From positions 868,001-932,000 of the forward strand of contig NZ_CP118950.1 in assembly GCF_029024465.1 (NCBI RefSeq): 64,000 nt of DNA, written 5' to 3'. Shown here piece by piece: positions 16,945 through 26,360 of the stretch. This DNA is from Lactococcus garvieae subsp. garvieae. GTDB taxonomy: Bacteria > Bacillota > Bacilli > Lactobacillales > Streptococcaceae. Both the position numbers and the translations under genes were made by a program. How positions within the stretch are numbered: the first letter of the stretch is position 1; each line of letters opens with the position of its first letter. The notes under the pieces are model-generated. The model did not search any database. It was not told the origin of the DNA and saw only the letters and a list, made by a program, of their open reading frames with translations.

Positions 16945-18795
16945 ATGAAGAAAAAAGAAGTTCTTTTAGAATACTTAAAAAAGAATAGAAAACAAAACTT
17001 CATTTCCAGTACAGAGTTATCAAAAATTTTGGGAGTGACAGATCGGAGTATTCGCTATTATGTAAAACAGATTAATGAGGAGGTTCCAAAACTTATTGAG
17101 GCAAGTCGTGAGGGCTATAGGTATAGTGGCCAACAAGAAATAGGAGACAACACTAATAATGCAATAAATAGCCGTCGATTTTCCATATTGCAGTTACTGT
17201 TAAAAAACAATGAAAAAGGAGTTGGTTTATTTGATTTAGCAGAAAAACTATGGGTTTCTGAAGCAACGATACGACAAGACATTGGGATATTACAAAAAAT
17301 GATAAGTAGTAAAGGATTACACATTTCTCAACATGCTTTTAACTACTATTTAAAAGGAAGTTACGATGAAAAACGCCAGCTTATCATGAGTTTAATTCGT
17401 CAACAAGGGAACAGTATTCAAAGCTTAGAAGAAGAGATGCAGAGATTTTTAGGAGAAATTTCCTTATCAGAAATGACAGAAGTTTGTAGATCTATTTTTA
17501 AAAGTCATCGATTTTATGTTAATAATTATTTTTTTCAAAATTTTATTTTGCATTTAATTTTTTCTATACACCAGCAATCAGTAGTAGAACACCAGAATTT
17601 TGCGAGTCCCTCTTTTGAAATGATTGAGGAGATTTCACAGTGGCTTTTTAAACACTATAACATTGTTATTTCAACAGAGGATAAACTTGAGCTTGCTTTA
17701 CTATGTGACGGAGAGAAAGGGCATCCAGAATCACAAATAGATGCATATGTAGCTCAAGAAGTATCCGAAAGTCTTCATCATGCCTTAAAAGAAATCAGCG
17801 ATGTTTTTTTAATAGATTTTACAGATGAGAAATTTCTCACACGCTTACTTCTTCATACTCAAAATCTTTATAATCGCATAAAAGATAGAAAAGTAAAAAG
17901 AAATTTAAGTGCTATTGAAATAAAAATGCGTTACCCTATTTTATTTGATATAGCAGTCTATCTTTCTTCACTTATTGTGCGTGATTTAAAAATTGAGATT
18001 GCAGAAGATGAAATAGCCTTCTTAGCCCTTCATCTTGGTTCTTTCTTGGATGAGCAAGAAGAAAATGAATATAAAATACGAACCCAACTTAAAATGTCTG
18101 GTTATCTTGAGCGAGAAAATCGAGTACTTGGATGTTTAGAAAAGCGGTTTAGTGATGAACTTCTGTTTGTGAAAAACGGTTTTAATGATGAAAAAAATGT
18201 TGAGCTTATTCTTTCATCTGATAAAATAGTAGAAAACAATCCGCAGTACGAAACTGTACAGATTCATGAGTTCTTAATGGAGAAAGATTTTATACTTATC
18301 AGAGAAGCAATGGATAGAGTGAAGAATAAACGCTATCAATATTTTTTGAGAAGCTTTTTACCAGAAATAATTCAAAAAAATGCTTTCTTGCATCTGAAAG
18401 GTAAAGTATCAAAGTCAGTAGCTTTTGAGAAAATTGGGCATTGGTTTTTTACGAATGGCTTCGCTGAGAAAGATTTTTCTGAAAAATTATTTGAACGGGA
18501 AGGCTTATCTTCAACTTCTTTTAGTAGTGGTATTGCTCTGCCACATTCAATAAGATATGAAGGAAGAAAGACTGGTATGCTTATATTTAAACCTGAAGAG
18601 CCTCTCCATTGGGATAACCAAGTTGTGCAGCTCATTTTGAGTTTCACTATCAATCCAGATGATTCTAAAGATTTTAACAAGCTTTTCCCTCATCTCATAG
18701 AAATATTGACGGAAGAATATCATGTTGAGTATCTGAGGAGAAGCGAAAATAGAGAAGAATTTCTGGAAAGAATGATTGAATTACTTTCGGTATAG
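16945..18795 (+). CDS. LicR/ManR-type PRD transcription activator (orphan)
   Basis: The 616-residue regulator has an N-terminal winged HTH (about 1-60), a second Mga-type HTH (WVSEATIRQDIGILQKM, about 98-114), two PTS regulation domains (about 170-275 and 280-390), an EIIB-like segment (about 400-485) and a C-terminal EIIA domain with GIALPHS near residue 530. Such proteins activate beta-glucoside or similar PTS operons according to phosphorylation of PRD and EIIA histidines. Its likely target operon is represented only by the GH1 remnant just upstream. The EIIB-like part lacks an obvious active-site cysteine in the expected loop. Confidence 0.85.
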   Translation: MKKKEVLLEYLKKNRKQNFISSTELSKILGVTDRSIRYYVKQINEEVPKLIEASREGYRYSGQQEIGDNTNNAINSRRFSILQLLLKNNEKGVGLFDLAEKLWVSEATIRQDIGILQKMISSKGLHISQHAFNYYLKGSYDEKRQLIMSLIRQQGNSIQSLEEEMQRFLGEISLSEMTEVCRSIFKSHRFYVNNYFFQNFILHLIFSIHQQSVVEHQNFASPSFEMIEEISQWLFKHYNIVISTEDKLELALLCDGEKGHPESQIDAYVAQEVSESLHHALKEISDVFLIDFTDEKFLTRLLLHTQNLYNRIKDRKVKRNLSAIEIKMRYPILFDIAVYLSSLIVRDLKIEIAEDEIAFLALHLGSFLDEQEENEYKIRTQLKMSGYLERENRVLGCLEKRFSDELLFVKNGFNDEKNVELILSSDKIVENNPQYETVQIHEFLMEKDFILIREAMDRVKNKRYQYFLRSFLPEIIQKNAFLHLKGKVSKSVAFEKIGHWFFTNGFAEKDFSEKLFEREGLSSTSFSSGIALPHSIRYEGRKTGMLIFKPEEPLHWDNQVVQLILSFTINPDDSKDFNKLFPHLIEILTEEYHVEYLRRSENREEFLERMIELLSV

Positions 18796-18867
18796 TTTGA
18801 TTGATGATTTCTCTTGTGAATTAATCCTTTTTATATATTTCTTTATTTTGAGAAAGTAACTTTATGT

Positions 18868-18873
18868 TATAAT
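18868..18873 (+). promoter_or_regulatory. lepA promoter -10 box
   Basis: TATAAT preceded by TGT lies about 35 bp before the lepA start, with AAGGA near 18894 as ribosome site. Confidence 0.5.
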
Positions 18874-18903
18874 AGAGCTAATAGACTTTTTATTAAGGAA
18901 ATA

Positions 18904-20730
18904 ATGATGAATATACAAGAAATGAACGCGCGCAAGGAGAAAATCCGTAACTTTTCGATCATCGCGCATATTGACCACGGAAAATCAACGCTGGCTGACC
19001 GTATCCTTGAACTGACAGAAACGGTCTCAAAACGTGAAATGCAAGCACAGCTTTTGGACAGCATGGATTTGGAGCGCGAACGTGGTATTACGATCAAGCT
19101 CAATGCTATTGAGTTAGAATACACGGCTAAAGATGGAGAAACCTACATTTTCCATTTGATTGACACGCCTGGGCACGTCGATTTTACCTATGAAGTTTCC
19201 CGTTCTTTAGCTGCCTGTGAAGGTGCAATTCTTGTTGTCGATGCAGCTCAAGGGATTGAAGCCCAAACTTTGGCCAACGTTTACTTGGCTTTAGATAATG
19301 ACTTGGAAATTTTACCTGTTATTAATAAAATTGACTTGCCTGCGGCAGATCCAGAACGTGTGCGTACTGAAGTTGAAGATGTTATCGGATTAGATGCTTC
19401 AGAAGCTGTTTTAGCCTCTGCGAAGGCAGGTATTGGTATTGAAGAAATTCTGGAGCAAGTCGTTGAGAAGGTTCCAGCACCTCAAGGAGACGTTGAAGCC
19501 CCACTGAAGGCGCTGATTTTTGATTCGGTTTATGATGCTTATCGTGGTGTTATCTTGCAAATCCGTGTAGTTGACGGTTCTGTGAAGGTCGGCGATACTA
19601 TTCAATTGATGTCAAACGGTAAGGAATTTGTCGTGACGGAAGTTGGGATTTTCACCCCTAAAGCAGTAGCGCGTGACTTCCTCATGGCGGGGGATGTAGG
19701 TTACTTGGCAGCCGCAATTAAGACAGTTGCGGATACACGCGTCGGTGATACAATCACTTTAGCAAATCGCCCTGCTGATGAAGCACTTGCGGGTTATAAA
19801 AAGATGAATCCAATGGTTTTCTGTGGACTTTACCCGATCGATTCTAACCGTTATAATGACCTTCGTGAAGCGCTAGAACGTCTCCAACTGAATGACGCCA
19901 GCTTGCAGTTTGAGCCAGAAACATCACAAGCACTTGGATTTGGTTTCCGTTGTGGTTTCTTAGGCCTTTTGCACATGGATGTTATCCAAGAGCGTTTGGA
20001 ACGCGAATTTAACTTAGACTTAATTATGACTGCACCATCTGTAATTTACCATGTCAACACGACAGATGGTGAAACAATGGAAGTCGCAAATCCGAGTGAA
20101 TTCCCTGATCCAACTCGTATTGATAGTATTGAAGAACCATTTGTCAAAGCACAAATCATGGTTCCTAATGAGTTTGTGGGGGCCGTTATGGAGCTGGCTC
20201 AACGCAAACGTGGGGAATTTGTAACGATGGATTATCTTGATGCTAACCGTGTCAATGTTATTTATCATATCCCATTGAGTGAGATTGTCTTTGATTTCTT
20301 TGATAAACTCAAATCTTCAACACGTGGCTATGCAAGTTTCGACTATGAAATCTCAGATTACCGTCCATCACGCCTCGTGAAGATGGATATTCTCTTGAAT
20401 TCGGAAAAAGTTGATGCCCTTAGCTTTATCGTGCACAAAGATTTTGCTTACGAACGTGGTAAAGTTATCGTTGAAAAACTTAAAAAACTTATCCCTCGTC
20501 AACAATTTGAAGTGCCTATCCAAGCTACTATTGGTCAAAAAATCGTGGCACGTAGCGACATCAAAGCCTTGCGTAAAAATGTCTTGGCGAAATGTTACGG
20601 TGGTGACGTTTCTCGGAAACGTAAACTTTTGGAAAAACAAAAGGCGGGTAAGAAACGAATGAAATCAATTGGTTCAGTAGAAGTACCCCAAGAAGCTTTC
20701 CTTTCTGTTTTGTCTATGGATGAAGAATAA
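18904..20730 (+). CDS. lepA: elongation factor 4 (LepA), ribosome-associated GTPase
   Basis: The 608-residue GTPase acts on the ribosome during elongation and in 30S biogenesis. G1 is [13 protein letters not shown] (near residue 20), G2 the RGITIK segment, G3 DTPGHVD, G4 NKID, followed by domain II, the EF-G-like domains III and V, and the LepA-specific C-terminal domain with [17 protein letters not shown]. The start could be ATG 18904 or 18907. Codon choice is that of a well-expressed gene. A terminator follows after about 40 bp. Confidence 0.97.
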   Translation: MMNIQEMNARKEKIRNFSIIAHIDHGKSTLADRILELTETVSKREMQAQLLDSMDLERERGITIKLNAIELEYTAKDGETYIFHLIDTPGHVDFTYEVSRSLAACEGAILVVDAAQGIEAQTLANVYLALDNDLEILPVINKIDLPAADPERVRTEVEDVIGLDASEAVLASAKAGIGIEEILEQVVEKVPAPQGDVEAPLKALIFDSVYDAYRGVILQIRVVDGSVKVGDTIQLMSNGKEFVVTEVGIFTPKAVARDFLMAGDVGYLAAAIKTVADTRVGDTITLANRPADEALAGYKKMNPMVFCGLYPIDSNRYNDLREALERLQLNDASLQFEPETSQALGFGFRCGFLGLLHMDVIQERLEREFNLDLIMTAPSVIYHVNTTDGETMEVANPSEFPDPTRIDSIEEPFVKAQIMVPNEFVGAVMELAQRKRGEFVTMDYLDANRVNVIYHIPLSEIVFDFFDKLKSSTRGYASFDYEISDYRPSRLVKMDILLNSEKVDALSFIVHKDFAYERGKVIVEKLKKLIPRQQFEVPIQATIGQKIVARSDIKALRKNVLAKCYGGDVSRKRKLLEKQKAGKKRMKSIGSVEVPQEAFLSVLSMDEE

Positions 20731-20767
20731 GGCGAAGTAAGGCATTTTATATCACAAGTAAATAGTA

Positions 20768-20806
20768 TAAATAAGAGACAGTCTTTTGGACGGTCTCTTA
20801 TTTGTT
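20768..20806 (+). terminator. terminator of lepA
   Basis: AATAAGAGAC and GTCTCTTATT arms with an inner AGTC/GGAC pair form a long hairpin downstream of lepA. Confidence 0.7.
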
Positions 20807-20931
20807 GGGAAGAAAATGCAAGCAATCTGAGAAGAATTTACACGGTGTCTGCTCTTTTAACATTCAAATTTGACAGCCAAGCAAGGGGATATTTTTGTGG
20901 GCTGGACAGATCAAAAAAGTTAAAATGGTAT

Positions 20932-20976
20932 AAGAAAAAAGACAAGCTCTATGCCTAGTCTTTTTTTTTGTATGTC
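20932..20976. terminator. terminator of the minus-strand ABC operon
   Basis: AAAAAGAC and GTCTTTTT enclose an AAGCTC...CCTA loop; T runs occur on both strands. It lies just past the end of the ATPase gene at 20982. Confidence 0.65.
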
Positions 20977-20981
20977 TCCTG

Positions 20982-21653
20982 TTAAAACGTCTCTAATTTG
21001 GTAAATTTTTTATTTTTGAGTTGATATACAACATCGGAGTTTTGGGCCACCTCTGTTTCATGAGTGACGATAATTACAAGTTTATGGTCTTCATGAGCAA
21101 TTTTTTTGAAGAGCTCGACAATTTGTCGCGTCGTATTTTCATCAAGATTTCCTGTTGGTTCGTCCGCAATGATGATATCATGATTTAAAACGAGGGCGCG
21201 TGCGATAGCCACCCGTTGCTGCTGTCCTCCTGAAAGTTTACTTACAGGCTTGTAGATTAAGTCTTCAGTCAACCCCACTTTTTCCAAACTGTCAATAATG
21301 GCCTGCTTCTCATCATCAAAGGAGACTTTTGAAATTCTGAGCGCTGTTTTTACATTTTCAAAAGCTGACATATAGGTCAATAAATTATAAGATTGAAAAA
21401 TGGTCGAAACGATGTTCTTCCGATAATGCGTAAGCTGACTTGATTTTATCTCCTCTCCATTAAGTTTAATCTGTCCGGACTTGGGCATATCTAAGCCTGC
21501 CAGAAGAGATAATAATGTTGTTTTTCCACTCCCAGACTGGCCGAGAATACTGTACATAATGCCTGCTTCAAAAGTTTCTGTGACATCTTGAAAGAGGTAA
21601 TCTTCTGGATGATTATAGTAGTAAGTCAAATTTTCGATGTTCAATACGGTCAT
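20982..21653 (-). CDS. ABC transporter ATP-binding protein (LolD/MacB type)
   Basis: The 223-residue ATPase has Walker A GQSGSGKTT (about residue 37), signature KLSGGQQQR, Walker B IIADEPTGNLD and the switch histidine in VTHE. It lies 14 bp downstream of its permease gene on the same strand and would energise it. The type is that of MacB-like exporters. The substrate is unknown. Confidence 0.9.
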   Translation of the reverse strand: MTVLNIENLTYYYNHPEDYLFQDVTETFEAGIMYSILGQSGSGKTTLLSLLAGLDMPKSGQIKLNGEEIKSSQLTHYRKNIVSTIFQSYNLLTYMSAFENVKTALRISKVSFDDEKQAIIDSLEKVGLTEDLIYKPVSKLSGGQQQRVAIARALVLNHDIIIADEPTGNLDENTTRQIVELFKKIAHEDHKLVIIVTHETEVAQNSDVVYQLKNKKFTKLETF

Positions 21654-21667
21654 AGTGTCCTCCTTCT

Positions 21668-23149
21668 TTAATTGGTCAGTACCTGTTTAGGGTTTAAGCG
21701 TAAAATGCCAATTGCTGCTAAACCAACGGCCACAAGCGTAATCAAGAGTGCAAGAGCTGCTAACATTGCGATTTGTTGTGGACTTGTTTTAATTTCGAGC
21801 TCATTTATGGCTTTGAGCTGTTCACTATTTTGTCCCATCCCAATCGCCGTACGCATCCCACCAGGTTGAGCGCCAGGTCCTCCTTTTTGTGTCTGAGGTT
21901 CGTTTTCTTGTCTTTGAGTACCATTTATTTGTGTAGGTTTATTGGTTTGACTGGTTTGAGTTTCTTGGTTAAGTAATTGTTGGCCAACGGCATTGCCCAC
22001 AAAGTTACCAGTAGCTGAGGCTATAGCAGTAGAAACGAGCATTATCATAAACAGTTCAGTAAAGAATTGCGCAACAATTTTTCCTTTTGACTCACCTAAA
22101 CTCATCAAGACACCAATTTCAAAGCGGCGTTCACGGACCATGAGCATAACGATGAGTGCCAGGATGATCGCACCTGCAAGTGTAACAAGGATAACAATAT
22201 TCTTAGAAAAACTGCTGATATTGTTCAGAGGTTGAAGCATTTGTTGGTAAAGAGCATCATTAGACTGTACTTCAAATTTATCTGTATCGATAAGCTTAGT
22301 GGCTTCTTTGACAAATTTCTCTGAATCTTCTGGGTTTTCCAGATTGAAGATTGCACTTCCCAGCGTCCCTGTTTTACCATCGATTTGGTTTGGTACACTC
22401 AAAGCAGTATATATCTGATTGGCAGGATTCATAAAGCTAAAGTCTGCCGCCAAATCATTTTCTGTCGAACCTGATTTGTAAAGTCCTACAACAGTCATTT
22501 TGTAAGTTTTATCATTACTGTCTTTGAGGGTAAATGTTGAGTTTAGTTTGAGATTGTTCTGTTTAGCCAAGCTCTCTTCAATGACAACATTATTCGTTCC
22601 TTCATCAGAAGACTGAATGGCACGTCCAGAGGTTATTTTATTTGTGCCACCTGAAAACTCTGAAGAGGCGAGCAAGTCGTTTGTACCGACGATTTTAAAA
22701 TCACCGGGAGTACTTCCGCCCATTTCCGGCCCTGCCATAAAGACAGCTCCTTGTTTATCATTATTCTCTGTGGTGTCAGATTGACTGACTGCTTCGATAT
22801 TGCTTTTAGCATTTGCGGTAGCTTGTTTCGTATATGAGAAAGATTTGACACCAGAAAGTTTCGCTATTTTATCCGCATCTGCTTGAGTAATGGTAGGCAT
22901 ATCGGACTTGTTTGTTTCCGCCGTTGAATCACTCTTAGAAAAATTTTCCATCATTGCGGAACGATTAATAGAAAGTGTAACGGTGGCTCCGGCACTCTTC
23001 TTTGCATTTTCGATGGAACGGTTAGAAGCGGTATGAATCACTAAACCAGAAAGCACAAAAATAAGTATAGTTGAAAAGGCCACAATAAGTAGAAGGGTTC
23101 GTGATAATTTGGCTTTAGTAAAAAGCCAGGCACGTCTTATAAAATCCAA
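21668..23149 (-). CDS. FtsX-family ABC permease (MacB-like)
   Basis: The 493-residue permease has one N-terminal membrane helix (about 18-38), an extracellular MacB-like domain (about 45-300) and three C-terminal helices (about 315-340, 365-390, 455-480) of the FtsX domain. Between helices 2 and 3 lies an unusual Gln/Thr/Asn-rich low-complexity loop (about residues 385-435, repeated TQTSQTNKPTQ-like runs). The start is TTG 23149, supported by AAAGGAG 8 nt upstream; no closer ATG fits. It pairs with the ATPase gene downstream. Confidence 0.85.
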   Translation of the reverse strand: MDFIRRAWLFTKAKLSRTLLLIVAFSTILIFVLSGLVIHTASNRSIENAKKSAGATVTLSINRSAMMENFSKSDSTAETNKSDMPTITQADADKIAKLSGVKSFSYTKQATANAKSNIEAVSQSDTTENNDKQGAVFMAGPEMGGSTPGDFKIVGTNDLLASSEFSGGTNKITSGRAIQSSDEGTNNVVIEESLAKQNNLKLNSTFTLKDSNDKTYKMTVVGLYKSGSTENDLAADFSFMNPANQIYTALSVPNQIDGKTGTLGSAIFNLENPEDSEKFVKEATKLIDTDKFEVQSNDALYQQMLQPLNNISSFSKNIVILVTLAGAIILALIVMLMVRERRFEIGVLMSLGESKGKIVAQFFTELFMIMLVSTAIASATGNFVGNAVGQQLLNQETQTSQTNKPTQINGTQRQENEPQTQKGGPGAQPGGMRTAIGMGQNSEQLKAINELEIKTSPQQIAMLAALALLITLVAVGLAAIGILRLNPKQVLTN

Positions 23150-23275
23150 ATGAGATTCTCCTTTGTCTAAATTAATAAAACAAATTGTATGCTTATTTAC
23201 TTAAAAATTAGTTAAACGATACATAATCGAAACTTAAGAGACATTTTATTGTAAAAAAGAGGTGGAGGAGTAACA

Positions 23276-23353
23276 TTGAAGAGGAAGTTTAAATCAATAT
23301 TCTTGAAATTAATTACAAAAAGGAGTATTATTGACCAATCAATAGTTGATTAA
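23276..23353 (+). CDS. possible 25-residue basic peptide
   Basis: GTGGAGGAG is placed 5 nt before TTG 23276, opening a 25-codon frame (MKRKFKSIF...), lysine- and arginine-rich at its N terminus. The ribosome site is much better than that of most genes here, but there is no homology I recognise. It could be a leader peptide for the following three-gene unit or chance. Confidence 0.25.
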   Translation: MKRKFKSIFLKLITKRSIIDQSIVD

Positions 23354-23357
23354 TCAA
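23346..23357. promoter_or_regulatory. palindrome upstream of the monooxygenase-like gene
   Basis: TTGATTAATCAA is a perfect 12-bp palindrome in the region before the 23401-24843 genes, a plausible repressor site. Confidence 0.35.
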
Positions 23358-23400
23358 TTATCGTAAAAAAGAATAAAAGCCACAGAAAGAGGATGAACAC

Positions 23401-23691
23401 TTGATTATTGTTAATGCTAAATTTTTTATTAAAGATGAAAAAAGAGAAGAATTTTTAAAAGATGCGGCGGAACTCATCGCCGCTTCCAAACAAGAAGAAG
23501 GGTGTTTAGCCTATGATTTATACGAAGCAGTGCTTTCAGAAAATGCGTTTGTGATGATTGAAAACTGGGCTTCCTTAGAAGCAATCGAAAAACACAACAC
23601 GAATCCTTTGCTGTTAGCTTTTGCGCAAAATGTCAGCAATTATAGTCTTAAAAAACCGGAATTACACATTGTAGAGAAGGGAGAAAAATAA
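23401..23691 (+). CDS. antibiotic biosynthesis monooxygenase (ABM) fold protein
   Basis: This 96-residue single-domain protein has the ferredoxin-like ABM fold pattern: IIVNAKFFIKDEKREEFL, then EEGCLAYDLYEA and FVMIENWAS. Small ABM proteins include quinol monooxygenases (YgiN type) and haem-related proteins; which one applies is not clear. The start is TTG 23401 with a weak GAGG upstream. The DUF1304 gene starts 4 nt after its stop, so the two are co-transcribed, and the group sits beside ohr, which suggests oxidative or electrophile stress. Confidence 0.75.
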   Translation: MIIVNAKFFIKDEKREEFLKDAAELIAASKQEEGCLAYDLYEAVLSENAFVMIENWASLEAIEKHNTNPLLLAFAQNVSNYSLKKPELHIVEKGEK

Positions 23692-23695
23692 GCTT

Positions 23696-24058
23696 ATGTC
23701 AGTCATAACAACTCTTTTAGGAGTATTGGTAGCATTAGAGTTCTTTTATATTACCTATTTAGAAATAGTAAAAACGACTTCTGATGCAACAGCTAGGGTG
23801 TTTAAAATGTCCAGAGAGGATTTGCAAAATAAAAATATCCAAGTCCTGTTTAAAAATCAAGGAGTATACAATGGCTTGATTGGTATTGGGATACTTTATG
23901 CGCTGTTTGTTTCTTCTGTGCGTATAGAATTATTGAGTGTCTTCTTAGTATATATTATTTTAGTAGCACTGTATGGGAGCCTCACGAGTGACCGCTTCAT
24001 TATTTTTAAACAAGGTGGGTTAGCAATCTTAACTTTACTTAGTATTATTTTTTTATAA
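23696..24058 (+). CDS. DUF1304 membrane protein
   Basis: The 120-residue protein has four predicted membrane helices (about 4-24, 52-72, 76-95, 100-119) and the DUF1304 pattern with a short polar loop (KMSREDLQNKNIQVLFKNQG) between helices 1 and 2. The function of the family is unknown. It follows the ABM gene by 4 nt. Confidence 0.75.
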   Translation: MSVITTLLGVLVALEFFYITYLEIVKTTSDATARVFKMSREDLQNKNIQVLFKNQGVYNGLIGIGILYALFVSSVRIELLSVFLVYIILVALYGSLTSDRFIIFKQGGLAILTLLSIIFL

Positions 24059-24129
24059 ATAAATGAAATAATTCAACAGTGAACAATATCTCCTGTATAA
24101 GCGACCTTAAGCTTTATAAGGAGGTATAA

Positions 24130-24843
24130 GTGAGCTTAACTGGAAAGGAAAGACAAAAAATGACGAAAAAAATATTGATCATAGAAACAAACACGCCTAA
24201 ATATGATGAGACAGACAGAGCTACAGGGCTGTGGTTGGGCGAGACCACTCATTTTTATGAGGAAATAATCTCTGCAGGATATGAAGTTGATTTTGCAAGT
24301 CCCCAAGGGGGTTATGTTCCCATTGATCCTGAAAGTTTTAAATATGCGAACGCCATCGATTGGAAATGGTATACAAACAGAAATTTTAGAGAAGTTGCCC
24401 TTTCCAACACAAAAAAAATATCAGATTTAAATGCTGAGGACTACGGTGCTATATATTTTACAGGCGGTCATGGCGTACTGTGGGATTATCCAGAAGATAA
24501 AGCGTTAATGAAAGTCGCTGAAGAAATTTATGATGCAGGTGGATTTATAACGTCTGTTTGTCATGGTTCTGCTGGACTTTTGAACTTGAAAGACGAAGTA
24601 GGTGAATACCTTATAAAAGATAAAATCGTTACCGGGTTTACTAACGAGGAAGAAGAACTTAATGGAACAACAGCCGCTGTCCCTTTCTTAACCGAAACCG
24701 AGCTCAATCAACGTGGTGCGCGATATAAAAAAGACTCAGCTTTTAAAGCTTTTGCTGTAAGAGATGGACGGATAATAACGGGACAAAATCCCCAATCTCC
24801 CCAAAAAGTCGCTGAATTACTTGTAGCGGAGTTACGTAAATAA
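24130..24843 (+). CDS. DJ-1/PfpI family protein (Hsp31-like class I amidotransferase fold)
   Basis: The 237-residue protein has the DJ-1/PfpI nucleophile elbow SVCHGSAG (cysteine near residue 139) with GGHGVLWDYPED before it, as in Hsp31-type glyoxalase III/chaperone proteins. Such enzymes detoxify methylglyoxal or repair glycated groups. GTG 24130 has AAGGAGG 5 nt upstream; ATG 24160 (MTKKILII) with AAAGGA is a good alternative, and comparison to homologues would favour the shorter form. It lies with stress genes and ends at a strong terminator. Confidence 0.85.
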   Translation: MSLTGKERQKMTKKILIIETNTPKYDETDRATGLWLGETTHFYEEIISAGYEVDFASPQGGYVPIDPESFKYANAIDWKWYTNRNFREVALSNTKKISDLNAEDYGAIYFTGGHGVLWDYPEDKALMKVAEEIYDAGGFITSVCHGSAGLLNLKDEVGEYLIKDKIVTGFTNEEEELNGTTAAVPFLTETELNQRGARYKKDSAFKAFAVRDGRIITGQNPQSPQKVAELLVAELRK

Positions 24844-24849
24844 AACCAA

Positions 24850-24882
24850 TAAAAAAGAAGGATTCACCTTCTTTTTTTTGTT
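24850..24882. terminator. bidirectional terminator
   Basis: AAAAAAGAAGG and CCTTCTTTTTT form an 11-bp stem with a five-base loop between the DJ-1-like gene and the convergent ohrR gene. Confidence 0.85.
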
Positions 24883-24897
24883 TTAGAAGCAAGAATG

Positions 24898-25338
24898 TTA
24901 CGGCTCTCGTTTCATGTTTTTCATGATGTTATTGAGTTGAGAGAGTTGCGTAATCAAACTATGATAGTTAATTTCATCTGATTGTTCAGCAAGTTCTTGG
25001 CTAACTTGTATGGAAATAGCAGGAAGCTTTTTTTTGAGTTTCTTTCCATCTTCACTTAAAAATAATTTAACACTGCGTTCATCTGAACGCGAGCGTTTTC
25101 GAACAAGATAACCTTTTTGTTCCAGTTTCTTTAATAAAGGACTCAAAGTACCAGAATCTAAGTATAATTCTTCCCCCAGCGCATTGACGGTCATGTCATC
25201 TTCTAGTGCCAGCAAAGCAATAAAGCTTGTATATGTCAAATCATATTTTTTTAAATACGGCTTGTACTGTTTAATAATTTCTTTAGAAGCAATGTACAGT
25301 TGAAAGCAAAGTTCCTTGTTTAAAATCGAATTACTCAT
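24898..25338 (-). CDS. ohrR: MarR-family peroxide sensor, OhrR type
   Basis: The 146-residue winged-HTH regulator contains the single N-terminal cysteine typical of OhrR (KELCFQLY, Cys11), the tyrosine-rich stretch after it, the recognition helix region DSGTLSPLLKKLEQKG and the wing KRSRSDERSVK. OhrR senses organic hydroperoxides by cysteine oxidation and then releases its operator. It is divergent from ohr, its expected target, with the operator in between. It would also control itself. Confidence 0.88.
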   Translation of the reverse strand: MSNSILNKELCFQLYIASKEIIKQYKPYLKKYDLTYTSFIALLALEDDMTVNALGEELYLDSGTLSPLLKKLEQKGYLVRKRSRSDERSVKLFLSEDGKKLKKKLPAISIQVSQELAEQSDEINYHSLITQLSQLNNIMKNMKREP

Positions 25339-25380
25339 GATGTCCTCCCAAATATTTTTATTATAACGGATTTCATATAT

Positions 25381-25424
25381 TTGTCAAATGCAACTATATT
25401 TAGTAAAATTAAATTGTGCACAAT
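25381..25424 (+). promoter_or_regulatory. ohr promoter and OhrR-type operator
   Basis: TTGTCA (25381-25386), a 17-bp spacer and TAAAAT (25404-25409) form the promoter. The perfect palindrome ATTGTGCACAAT (25413-25424) covers the transcription start, where a bound MarR-type dimer would block RNA polymerase. Confidence 0.6.
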
Positions 25425-25447
25425 CAAAAATGAAAAGAGGTAAGGTC

Positions 25448-25861
25448 ATGCAAAAAATATTTTCAACAAAAATGATAAATACAGGTGGGCGTAATGGTGA
25501 GGTACACTCTCCAGATAATAGCTTTAAGTTAGATATTGCAGCACCAGGAAGTAAAGCTGTGGATGCGACAAATCCAGAACAGCTGTTCGCAGCAGGTTAT
25601 AGCGCTTGTTTTAACAGTGCTTTAGACTATGTTAAAAAATCAAGAAATATTGATGGGGAATCAACGATAGAAGTAACTGTATCCCTCTACAACTTAAGTC
25701 AAGGAGCAGTGCCCGATGTTGTTTTAGGTGTTGACATCGTCGGACACATAGACGGTGTAAGCTTTGAAGAGGCAAAAGAATTGTTAGAAATGGCCCATGA
25801 AACTTGTCCTTATTCCCGTGCGACAAAAGGGAATATTGAAGTTACAATTGATATCTTTTAA
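25448..25861 (+). CDS. ohr: organic hydroperoxide resistance protein (Ohr/OsmC family)
   Basis: The 137-residue thiol peroxidase reduces fatty-acid and other organic hydroperoxides. The two catalytic cysteines are in YSACFNSAL (near 54) and ETCPYSRATKG (near 119), and the conserved NPEQLFAAGYSAC segment supplies the arginine/glutamate environment. ATG 25448 is chosen, with AAGAGG upstream, although the frame is open further back. It is divergent from ohrR. Confidence 0.92.
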   Translation: MQKIFSTKMINTGGRNGEVHSPDNSFKLDIAAPGSKAVDATNPEQLFAAGYSACFNSALDYVKKSRNIDGESTIEVTVSLYNLSQGAVPDVVLGVDIVGHIDGVSFEEAKELLEMAHETCPYSRATKGNIEVTIDIF

Positions 25862-25944
25862 AACTGAGAAATAAGAAAAGAATAGGTCTCAGTGAATAAT
25901 ATAAAATAAGCGAATACATTCGTCGAAGTACCACAGCCTTTCTC

Positions 25945-26073
25945 ATGAATGGTCAAACTGAAGAAGTTTACTACTACCACTATAATCCCAATGCACATCT
26001 AAATGCCAATGACCAGTTGGTTCCTGTTGACTCAGGAGACTGGTTAGAATATATGTTGCAGACGGTTGAATAA
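25945..26073 (+). pseudogene. 42-codon remnant of an unrecognised gene
   Basis: The frame from 25906 to TAA 26071-26073 reads like true protein (MNGQTEEVYYYHYNPNAH..., ending DWLEYMLQTVE) but has no ribosome site before its only ATG (25945) and is followed directly by a strong terminator. I take it as the 3' end of a lost gene. I do not recognise the family. Confidence 0.4.
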
Positions 26074-26106
26074 AAACAAGAAGTCCAATGACTTCTTGTT
26101 TTTTTG
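26073..26106 (+). terminator. strong terminator
   Basis: AAAACAAGAAGTC and GACTTCTTGTTTT form a perfect 13-bp stem with a CAAT loop and a T run. Confidence 0.85.
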
Positions 26107-26360
26107 TTGAAAGAACCCTTACTCAAAAGCGAGTGAGCGATAATCTGGAGTACAAAAACTCTTATTCATAAAAGTGTAAGAAAATGGAAATAATCTAATA
26201 CATGTGCTATACTACCTATGAAAACGTATACTTTTTTTGTTTTATTGCAAAATAAAATTCAGAAGTAGCTTTTGCAGAAGATATACCCTCAGTTTGCTAA
26301 AAGAAATAGACAGAGAAGTCTGCTTTATCTTTATCCTCAAAAAATCAAACATATAATATA
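26107..26360. other. 254-bp intergenic region before mtlA
   Basis: I see no coding frame. TATACT near 26208 and TATACT near 26228 could be promoters, and GCGAGTGAGCG near 26128 is partly repeated. Its 3' end leads into the mtlA control region. Confidence 0.3.
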
